Origin: an uncultured Selenomonas sp.
GTDB lineage: Bacteria > Bacillota > Negativicutes > Selenomonadales > Selenomonadaceae
Length of the DNA stretch: 5,625 bases
NCBI GenBank assembly: GCA_937981305.1
Contig: CALJPB010000027.1
Coordinates: 1-5,625, forward strand
Reading direction: 5' to 3'
This document shows positions 1 through 5,375 of the stretch, piece by piece. The stretch's first letter is position 1; every line of letters starts with the position of its first letter. Below the pieces are notes generated by a model, which did not search any database, was not told the DNA's origin, and saw only the letters and a list, made by a program, of their open reading frames with translations. The translations under genes were made by a program, and so were the position numbers.

Positions 1-718
1 CGCGCCCGCGCATGGAGAGCACATCGCCCTCCTTGATCGTCTTCGATGCGCTGCCCGCACTCTGCCAGTTGAGCTTCACCTTGTCCGCCGCGATGTCGTC
101 CGCCGCGCGGCTCCGCGAGATGCCAAAGCCCGCAGCGACGATGGAGTCAAGCCGCAGGGAGGCGACCGTCGCACGGATCTCCTTCGTCCGCTCCTCGCGC
201 GCAGGGATCTCATCCAAACTCCCAAGCGCAGCCTTGACGCCGACCGCGCCGATCATCGTCAAATTCTGTACGATAAAATCCGCAATCTTCGCGTCGCAGA
301 TGATCTTCGCCGTATCGGGTGCGGGGAGGATGTCCCCCACCAGATCGCGCTCAATGCCGAGTCCCATGACCGCGCCGAGTACATCACGATGCGTGAGCCG
401 CGCAAACTGCCCGTTCCACGCCGCCTCCACACAGGCGATGGCAAAGCCGTCCGGTGTCCCGCGAAAATCCCGATGGCGCAGCATGGCACGCTGACGCTCC
501 GCCCCCATATAGCCGCCGTCAAAATCAAGCTGCACCTCGTCATACGCCGCACAGATGGTCTCCGCGATTTCCTGTCCGTAGGGATCAAGGAACGGACTGA
601 CACGGAATTTCACCGTCTTTACAGTCGCCTCCATGAGATCAAGAAGGCGTACCGCCGTTTCCTCCCCTTCTGTTCCACGATAAAAGCGGAGAATCCGCTC
701 CTTCTGCTGTGCTGCCAT
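1..718 (-). CDS. ylmH: YlmH-family S4-domain RNA-binding protein (3' end cut off by window edge)
   Basis: Reading the minus strand from the ATG at 718 gives 239 codons without a stop, running off the left edge. The protein begins MAAQQKERILRFYRGTEGEE. Residues 1-175 match the YlmH N-terminal region, including a stretch around SPFLDPYGQE (41-50) and a GGYMGAERQR-like segment (68-77). Residues 182-239 form an S4 RNA-binding domain, with RLDSIVAAGFGISRSRAADD followed by a strand ending KEGDVLSMRGR, the usual S4 exit motif. Bacillus YlmH is about 257 residues, so only some 20 residues should be missing. In the family, B. subtilis YlmH binds the large ribosomal subunit and has been linked to ribosome-associated quality control of stalled nascent chains; that role here is inferred. 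The ATG shares its first base with the proC stop (TAATG), and GGGGAG lies 6 bases upstream, so translation is probably coupled to proC. In Bacillus the next gene is divIVA, which would lie outside this window. Confidence 0.93.
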   Translation of the reverse strand, partial: MAAQQKERILRFYRGTEGEETAVRLLDLMEATVKTVKFRVSPFLDPYGQEIAETICAAYDEVQLDFDGGYMGAERQRAMLRHRDFRGTPDGFAIACVEAAWNGQFARLTHRDVLGAVMGLGIERDLVGDILPAPDTAKIICDAKIADFIVQNLTMIGAVGVKAALGSLDEIPAREERTKEIRATVASLRLDSIVAAGFGISRSRAADDIAADKVKLNWQSAGSASKTIKEGDVLSMRGR

Positions 719-1536
719 TACGCTCTCCCCAACTCTCTTGAACGCTCTGCCGCCGCCAGAACAGCTTCGATGAGTGCCGAACGCACGCCTGCGTGCTCAA
801 GCGCACGCAGCCCTGCCGCCGTTGTTCCGGCGGGACTTGTCACCGCAGCCCTCAGATCGGCAGGGGAATGTGTTGACGCGAGTGCCATCTGTGCCGCGCC
901 GAGGAGGGTCTGCCCCGCAAGGATACGTGCTGTCTCCCGTTTCAGCCCCGCTGCAACACCGCCTTCGATGAGTGCCTCGAGGACGAGAAAGGCATAGGCG
1001 GGACCGCTGCCCGAGAGACCTGTCACGGCATCGAGGTCGCACTCATCCACCCGCACGGTGCGTCCCGCCGCACCAAGGAGCAGTTTCGCCAGATCGGATG
1101 CATCCGCATCCGCACATCGCCCGCACGCATAAGCGGACATTCCCGCCCCCACGGCAAGCGGCGTATTCGGCATCACCCGAATGACGGGATGCGTAGGATA
1201 TGCTGCCTCCATCCTCGCAAGGGGAAGCCCCGCGACAATCGAGAGAACAAGAGCCCCCTCCTTTAGCAGCACCGCTGTCTCGGACATCGCCGCCGCAGCT
1301 GCGGCGGGTTTGACGGCAAGAATAAGTACGTCAATACGGGGCAGAAAAGATTCTGCCCCGACCTGTGCTCGTACACCGTATTTTCGCATGAGTTCGTCGC
1401 AGCGCATCGCCTTGTGTTCCGATACACTGATGCAGGAGGGGGAAACGGTTCCCGTCTGCACAACCCCCGCAATCAGTGCCTCAGCCATCGCACCGCCGCC
1501 AACAATTCCAATCTGAATATCATCACGCATAGTCAT
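718..1536 (-). CDS. proC: Pyrroline-5-carboxylate reductase
   Basis: This enzyme carries out the last step of proline synthesis, the NAD(P)H-dependent reduction of 1-pyrroline-5-carboxylate to L-proline in the cytoplasm. The 272-residue product has the normal family length. The N-terminal Rossmann fold shows GIVGGGAMAEA (residues 10-20), where many relatives have Asn in place of the first Ala after GGG. Further conserved blocks are LAVKP (73-77), RVMPNTP (120-126), GLSGSGPAYAF (173-183) and the C-terminal P5CR signature DLRAAVTSPAGTTAAGLRALE-like region at 227-247. An alanine run follows LAVKP (78-83). The gene begins at the sepF stop (TAATG, one base shared) and ends in the same way into ylmH. 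A second in-frame ATG at 1530 (residue 3) is 8 bases behind an AGG and would give an N-terminus closer to relatives, so the true start may be 1530. The coding sequence contains a perfect 10-bp inverted repeat at 1337-1360. Function is assigned with high confidence. Confidence 0.97.
   Translation of the reverse strand: MTMRDDIQIGIVGGGAMAEALIAGVVQTGTVSPSCISVSEHKAMRCDELMRKYGVRAQVGAESFLPRIDVLILAVKPAAAAAAMSETAVLLKEGALVLSIVAGLPLARMEAAYPTHPVIRVMPNTPLAVGAGMSAYACGRCADADASDLAKLLLGAAGRTVRVDECDLDAVTGLSGSGPAYAFLVLEALIEGGVAAGLKRETARILAGQTLLGAAQMALASTHSPADLRAAVTSPAGTTAAGLRALEHAGVRSALIEAVLAAAERSRELGRA
725..730 (-). promoter_or_regulatory. Ribosome binding site of ylmH
   Basis: The sequence GGGGAG on the minus strand lies inside the last codons of proC, 6 bases before the ATG at 718. 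It supports that start even though no spacer separates the two genes. Confidence 0.7.
1290..1307. repeat. 18-bp perfect palindrome in the proC alanine tract
   Basis: CCGCCGCAGCTGCGGCGG reads identically on both strands. It encodes part of the alanine run after LAVKP in ProC. GC-rich alanine codons (GCC, GCA, GCT, GCG) produce such palindromes easily, so this may be a by-product of composition. As RNA it could fold into a 7-bp stem with an AGCU loop. Confidence 0.6.
1337..1360. repeat. Perfect 10-bp inverted repeat with 4-base loop inside proC
   Basis: On the minus (mRNA) strand the arms are CGGGGCAGAA and TTCTGCCCCG, separated by TCTT. All ten pairs match, seven of them G-C. It lies over ProC codons 59-67 (GAESFLPR), a poorly conserved surface stretch before the LAVKP block. 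No T-run follows on either strand, so it is not a standard intrinsic terminator. A role in mRNA stability, processing or ribosome pausing is possible but unproven. Confidence 0.75.
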
Positions 1537-2063
1537 TACCTGTTCGAAAACGACATATCATCCCCGAGGCGGTGTTCCTCCTCGGAGTAGCTGACATTGA
1601 CATTGTGCGGCGCACAGAGAAAGACGTTGTTGCTGATCTTTTTGATGTCGCCGTTCAACGCATACGTCGTACCGCTGATAAAGTCGATGATGCGGCTCGC
1701 CACACTCTTCTCCGTATTTTCGAAGTTGAGTACAACAGGTTTTTTCTTTTGGAGATTGACGGCTACCTGCTGTGCATCATCGAACGACTGCGGCTCAATG
1801 ACGATGACGTTCATGCGATATGCCGCAATCACGTTATCAATCGGAGCTGTCCCTGTCCCCCCGGAGGTATGTGGAAGATCCGAGAAAGATGTCGCAGGCG
1901 CTGCCGTCTCGGTACGGTTTTTTGCACGCGTACCGATCTCGGTCACAGGTGCCGTTCTCTTTTCCTTTTCTTTGGCGGACTCCTCCAGCTCCTCAGTTTC
2001 CTCCACGTCGTCCTCCGGCGCAATACCAATGAACTTCGTCGATATTTTTTTAAAGATACTCAC
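1536..2063 (-). CDS. sepF: Cell division protein SepF
   Basis: SepF anchors FtsZ filaments to the inner face of the membrane and shapes the division septum. The 175-residue product has the expected three parts. A short N-terminal amphipathic segment (MSIFKKISTKFIGI, 1-14) fits the membrane-targeting helix. An acidic then basic, low-complexity linker follows (about 17-80, with EETEELEES and KEKEKR). The globular DUF552 domain covers about 84-158, with NVIVIEPQSFDDAQQVAVNL, KKPVVLNFE (108-115), RIIDFISGTTYALNG (124-138) and a final strand around NNVFLCAPHNVNV. A short tail ends at residue 175. The start is GTG, with AGGAG 12 bases upstream in the end of yggS and a closer GAGAG 4 bases upstream. 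No in-frame ATG lies nearby. It sits 7 bases after yggS and its TAA overlaps the proC ATG by one base. The position after pgeF and yggS matches ylmD-ylmE-ylmF of Bacillus, which supports the call. Confidence 0.96.
   Translation of the reverse strand: MSIFKKISTKFIGIAPEDDVEETEELEESAKEKEKRTAPVTEIGTRAKNRTETAAPATSFSDLPHTSGGTGTAPIDNVIAAYRMNVIVIEPQSFDDAQQVAVNLQKKKPVVLNFENTEKSVASRIIDFISGTTYALNGDIKKISNNVFLCAPHNVNVSYSEEEHRLGDDMSFSNR
1539..1541 (-). promoter_or_regulatory. Weak Shine-Dalgarno core that bears on the proC start
   Basis: The AGG is the last sense codon of sepF. It is only 2 bases from the ATG at 1536, too close to be effective, but 8 bases from the ATG at 1530. This favours initiation at the second ATG, or re-initiation by ribosomes finishing sepF. 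Confidence 0.4.
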
Positions 2064-2070
2064 TGATCTC

Positions 2071-2793
2071 TCACACTCCTAGGGCGTTATATTGACGTGC
2101 GCCAAAAATCGCCGTTCCGACACGCACCAGATTCGCACCCTCTTCAACCGCAATCCGATAATCATGGGACATCCCCATCGAGAGGTAACGGAGATCCGCC
2201 GTACGCGGCTCACGTTCCTTGATCTGCTGAAAGAGTTCATACATGGCACGAAACAGTGGGCGGCACTCCTCCACATCCTCATAATTCGGTGCAATACACA
2301 TAAACCCCTGCAAACGGATACAGGGAAGTGTATCCACCTCCATAAGCAGCTCATTCAAATTCTCACGGTAAACGCCGGATTTGGTCTCCTCGCGGGCAAG
2401 GTTGACCTGCACGAGAATGTTCTGTACCTTGCCAAACTTCGCCGCAGCCTTGTTGATCTCCTGCGCCAGGCGCAGAGAATCCACCGAATGAATCAGATCG
2501 AATTGACGGACGGCGTGCCTCACCTTGTTCGTCTGCAAATGGCCGATCAGATGCCATTTCACCTCGCGCTCCAGATTTTCCGCCTTGTCCAGAGCCTCCT
2601 GCACACGGTTCTCTCCAATGTTCATAATGCCGGCATCAATGGCTTCCCGCATTGCCTCTACGGGATGGTTCTTCGTCACGGCAATCAGTTCCACAGGAGC
2701 CTCCACAGGCACATGGACGCGCCGTACACGCGCTGCCGCAATCGCCGCACGTACCTCCCGAATCCGCATTTCAATCGTCATATCGTCACTCAT
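2071..2793 (-). CDS. yggS: YggS/PLPHP family pyridoxal 5'-phosphate homeostasis protein
   Basis: Members of this family (YggS in E. coli, YlmE in Bacillus, PLPBP in humans) bind PLP on a lysine. They buffer its concentration and have no known catalytic activity; loss disturbs amino-acid and keto-acid pools. The 240 residues form a single alanine-racemase-type barrel of normal length. The PLP lysine is K41 in ELIAVTKNHP. Other hallmark blocks are NIGENRVQEA (58-67), WHLIGHLQTNK (80-90), HSVDS (102-106), LSMGMSHDY (204-212) and the phosphate-binding VRVGTAIFG (223-231). The ATG at 2793 overlaps the pgeF stop by 4 bases (ATGA), which suggests translational coupling. A second ATG at 2781 (residue 5) has no better ribosome site. 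It lies between pgeF and sepF as ylmE does in Bacillus, and close to proC, a pairing seen in many bacteria. Confidence 0.97.
   Translation of the reverse strand: MSDDMTIEMRIREVRAAIAAARVRRVHVPVEAPVELIAVTKNHPVEAMREAIDAGIMNIGENRVQEALDKAENLEREVKWHLIGHLQTNKVRHAVRQFDLIHSVDSLRLAQEINKAAAKFGKVQNILVQVNLAREETKSGVYRENLNELLMEVDTLPCIRLQGFMCIAPNYEDVEECRPLFRAMYELFQQIKEREPRTADLRYLSMGMSHDYRIAVEEGANLVRVGTAIFGARQYNALGV
2076..2080 (-). promoter_or_regulatory. Shine-Dalgarno sequence for the sepF GTG start
   Basis: AGGAG on the minus strand lies in the last codons of yggS, 12 bases before the GTG at 2063. The spacing is longer than ideal. A second purine-rich stretch, GAGAG at 2068-2072, is 4 bases away, so either or both may be used. 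Confidence 0.55.
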
Positions 2794-3605
2794 CTCAGTC
2801 CCATCACCGCCGCCAGCCGCCCCGTCCTGCCGCCGTCGGCACGATAGGAGTAAAAGAAACTGCGGTCACATGAGGTACATATGTCCGCCTGATCGATGTT
2901 CTGCGCCAAAACGCCCGCCGCAACCATCTGCAGACGGTTCGCTGCCCAGAGATCGAGGTGGATCGCACCGTCGCGTTCCTGTACGATCTGATCCGCATGG
3001 GCGGGGAACGCCGTACGAAATTGTTCCGCAACCTCCGCACCGACGGTATAACAGTCCGCACTGATCGAAGGGCCGATGCCCGCGAGCACATCGGATGCCG
3101 CCGTGCCGAACTCCTCGCCCATACGTGCAATCGTCTTTTCCGCGATCCGCGCCACCGTCCCCTTCCAGCCTGCATGAACAACACCAATGGCATGACGTAC
3201 GGGATCATAGAGCAGGACAGGGACGCAGTCTGCAAAGCAGAGCATAAGAGAAACGCCGCTGTCATTTGTGATGAGTGCATCCGCATCCGCAAGCGCATCT
3301 GCATAGTCCCGCGCACCGCGCCCCGCATCGCGCCGCAGGACACGCACGATCTCCGTCCCGTGCACCTGACGTATCGTACAGATCCGCTCCGCATCCAGCC
3401 CGATCGCCGCAAAATAACGCGTGCGATTCTCCCACACACACGCAGGCTCATCGCCGACGTGCAGAGCCATGTTGAGTGAGTCAAACGGCGCAGGACTCAC
3501 ACCGCCCTGCCGCGCCGAGAAGCCGTGTACGAGCCTGTCTTCGGGAAAGATGTCCAACCGCCCGCTCCACAAATTGTCGCGTATATGCCGCAGTACAAAA
3601 CTCAT
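2790..3605 (-). CDS. pgeF: PgeF/YfiH (YlmD) family protein, peptidoglycan editing factor (DUF152)
   Basis: The family was long annotated as polyphenol oxidase or laccase-domain protein. E. coli YfiH (PgeF) helps keep L-serine out of cytoplasmic muropeptide precursors, and related LACC1-type proteins act on purine nucleosides, so the exact substrate here is open. The 271-residue protein shows the full set of metal-site residues: H82 in QVHG, C127 in ADCVPVLLYDP and H144 in VVHAGWKGT. It also has the conserved ends GIGPSISADCYTVG (176-189) and CDRSFFYSYRADGGRTGR (246-263). No signal peptide is visible, consistent with a cytoplasmic enzyme. The ATG at 3605 overlaps the radical SAM stop by 4 bases and has AAAGGA 7 bases upstream. 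A small ADAL/ADAD repeat occurs at 102-111 before LITND. Its place directly before yggS and sepF matches ylmD. Confidence 0.95.
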   Translation of the reverse strand: MSFVLRHIRDNLWSGRLDIFPEDRLVHGFSARQGGVSPAPFDSLNMALHVGDEPACVWENRTRYFAAIGLDAERICTIRQVHGTEIVRVLRRDAGRGARDYADALADADALITNDSGVSLMLCFADCVPVLLYDPVRHAIGVVHAGWKGTVARIAEKTIARMGEEFGTAASDVLAGIGPSISADCYTVGAEVAEQFRTAFPAHADQIVQERDGAIHLDLWAANRLQMVAAGVLAQNIDQADICTSCDRSFFYSYRADGGRTGRLAAVMGLR

Positions 3606-5353
3606 TCGCTCGTCCTTTCTCTCTTCGTCCCGCAGACACCGCAGCGCGTACAGCCGTCAAAGCAGCCGACCGTCGCCTTGAGTGCCGCAGCCCGCTCGTA
3701 CTCCTGCCACAGATACCGCTTGGGAAAGCCCATGTCCAGATGATCCCACGGAAGCGGCGTGTCTGCCCCCCATTCTTGCGCGAGGTAGTCCTCCGGCGAA
3801 AGCCCCGCCGCGCGCATTTCAGAGACGAGATCCTTTGCCCCTCGTCCTTCGGCGGCGCGGATCAACGGCTCTGTGAGGCGGCGGTCGCCACGTGCGAGAA
3901 TCGCCTGTACGAGGGCTTCCTTCGGCGACTCAAAGTTCACAACAATCTTTCGGAAACGGCGCAGGGACTGCGTGAGCTCCTTCATCACCGCATCGAGCCG
4001 CTTCTTGTCCGCCATCGGCATCCACTGAAACGGTGTGAACGGCTTTGGGACAAACGGATTGACACTGAGCGTCAGCGTCCCCCTGCTCCCCTTCTCATCC
4101 ATATAGGCACGCAGGCGCTGTGCGAGATCGATGATCGCCGCAATGTCCGCCGCCTCCTCAAACGGCAGCCCCACCATGATGTAGAGCTTGAAATTCGGGA
4201 TATGCGCCGCCGCACCGAGATCGATCGCCGTGAACAGGTGATGTTCCTCGATCCCCTTATTGATGACGGCACGCATACGAGCACTCCCCGCCTCCGGGGC
4301 GAGTGTCAGCGTCTGAAGTCCGCTCGCGGCAAGTGCCTCGACGAGTTCCCGCGTTACCGAGTCCGCACGGAAGGACGCAACGGACATCGACAACCCCTCA
4401 CCGAGGATGGAACGGCAGAGTTCATCGATCTCGGGATAGTCGGAGATCGCCGCCCCCATCAGGCCGATCTTCTTGCCATAGGGCAGTGCCGCGCGCACCT
4501 CCTCCTCAATGACATGGAGGGAACGGTTGCGCGGACGGCGGAAACAGTAGCCCGCCATACAGAAACGACAGTGCCGACCGCAGCCGCGTGCCGTCTCGAT
4601 GAGGTAAAAGTTAAACTCCGTATCCTCCGTCACAACGACCGTATGTGCGGGATACTCGTCAAGATCCTCCACCCACTGACGCGCAACGGAATGCGGCGCA
4701 CCCTCCGAGTGCATGAGTGCAGCAAGATGTCCTGCCGCATCATAGGAGGGCATATAGAGTGCGGGCACATAGACCCCGGGAACGCACGCCAGACGACGGA
4801 GCAGTGCACCTCGTTCGTCCCCCTGACGCATCCCATCATGATATGCCTCCATCAGAGCGGGCATGACGGCTTCGCCCTCACCGATCACAAACGCATCCAC
4901 GATCTCCGCCAGCGGCTCGGGGTTGAACGTCGCGCACGGGCCGCCCGCAATGACAAGCGGATCGCGCCATGTGCGTTCTGCGGCACGCCGTCGAACATGA
5001 CTGAGCGCAAGCATCTTTATGACATTGAAATAATCCATTTCGAAAGAAATGGCAAAGCCGATGACGGCGAAGTCCGCAAGAGGCGTCTGCGTCTCCACGC
5101 TCATCATCGGCGTCTGCGTGCGCTCATAGCGCGGAAGTTCTGTACGGTCGGGCAGAAAGAAGCGCTCACACGCCGTATCCCCGCGCCTGTTGAGAAGGTC
5201 ATAGATGATGTGCAGTCCGAGGTTCGACATCCCCACAAAATAGGTGTTCGGATAGACAAGTGCAAAGCGTGTACGCGCTCCCGCCGGATAGCGATACGCC
5301 CCGCGCTCCCGTGCAAAACGCGCCTGCAAACTGCTCTTCAGCCGATGATCCAA
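3602..5353 (-). CDS. B12-binding-domain-like radical SAM protein (TIGR03960 type), function unknown
   Basis: The 583-residue product is a radical SAM enzyme. The core motif CX3CX2C is at C258, C262 and C265 (ETARGCGRHCRFCMAGYCF) and should hold the [4Fe-4S] cluster that cleaves S-adenosylmethionine. Residues about 28-175 form a Rossmann-like region resembling B12-binding domains (RFALVYPNTYFVGMSNLGLH, then VIAGGPCATFNPEPLAE and FVIGEGEA), but no DxHxxG cobalamin-ligand motif is visible. The barrel continues to about 470. The C-terminus carries LPWDHLDMG, typical of TIGR03960 proteins, and ends in a second cysteine group CX3CX2CX2C (C564, C568, C571, C574), which could hold another cluster. 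The DUF2344 domain (TIGR03936) that often accompanies this family is not fused here. The start is TTG at 5353, supported by GAGG 6 bases upstream; no in-frame ATG or GTG is near. The gene follows nrdR by 22 bases and overlaps pgeF by 4. The substrate is unknown; roles in RNA or metabolite modification are only guesses. Confidence 0.88.
   Translation of the reverse strand: MDHRLKSSLQARFARERGAYRYPAGARTRFALVYPNTYFVGMSNLGLHIIYDLLNRRGDTACERFFLPDRTELPRYERTQTPMMSVETQTPLADFAVIGFAISFEMDYFNVIKMLALSHVRRRAAERTWRDPLVIAGGPCATFNPEPLAEIVDAFVIGEGEAVMPALMEAYHDGMRQGDERGALLRRLACVPGVYVPALYMPSYDAAGHLAALMHSEGAPHSVARQWVEDLDEYPAHTVVVTEDTEFNFYLIETARGCGRHCRFCMAGYCFRRPRNRSLHVIEEEVRAALPYGKKIGLMGAAISDYPEIDELCRSILGEGLSMSVASFRADSVTRELVEALAASGLQTLTLAPEAGSARMRAVINKGIEEHHLFTAIDLGAAAHIPNFKLYIMVGLPFEEAADIAAIIDLAQRLRAYMDEKGSRGTLTLSVNPFVPKPFTPFQWMPMADKKRLDAVMKELTQSLRRFRKIVVNFESPKEALVQAILARGDRRLTEPLIRAAEGRGAKDLVSEMRAAGLSPEDYLAQEWGADTPLPWDHLDMGFPKRYLWQEYERAAALKATVGCFDGCTRCGVCGTKRERTSE
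3613..3618 (-). promoter_or_regulatory. Ribosome binding site of pgeF
   Basis: AAAGGA on the minus strand lies within the last codons of the radical SAM gene, 7 bases before the pgeF ATG. It supports that start despite the ATGA overlap. Confidence 0.7.
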
Positions 5354-5356
5354 GTC

Positions 5357-5363
5357 CCACCTC
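5357..5363 (-). promoter_or_regulatory. Shine-Dalgarno sequence for the TTG start of the radical SAM gene
   Basis: GAGGTGG on the minus strand sits just before the TTG at 5353, with the GAGG core 6 bases away. It lies in the 22-base gap after nrdR and is the main reason for accepting a TTG start. Confidence 0.65.
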
Positions 5364-5375
5364 TTCCGTTATCTC

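Noticed and set aside
12..997. Plus-strand open frames of 160 and 202 residues, and a minus-strand one at 259-603, at the left end
   Set aside because: The minus-strand frame starting at 718 encodes a convincing YlmH with an S4 domain, so these other frames are shadows.
1337..1360. Intrinsic terminator in proC
   Set aside because: The hairpin is strong but no T-run follows on either strand, and it lies within an intact coding sequence with coupled genes downstream.
1572..2082. Two plus-strand open frames of about 160 residues opposite sepF
   Set aside because: Both are antisense to SepF, which has its full DUF552 domain and operon context; no upstream ribosome site or family match is apparent.
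2092..2847. 251-residue plus-strand open frame opposite yggS
   Set aside because: It is antisense to a gene with all PLPHP hallmarks; its translation shows no motif and has a shadow-like composition.
5354..5375. Promoter or terminator between nrdR and the radical SAM gene
   Set aside because: The 22-base gap holds only a purine-rich ribosome site; there is no inverted repeat and no room for a separate promoter with both boxes.
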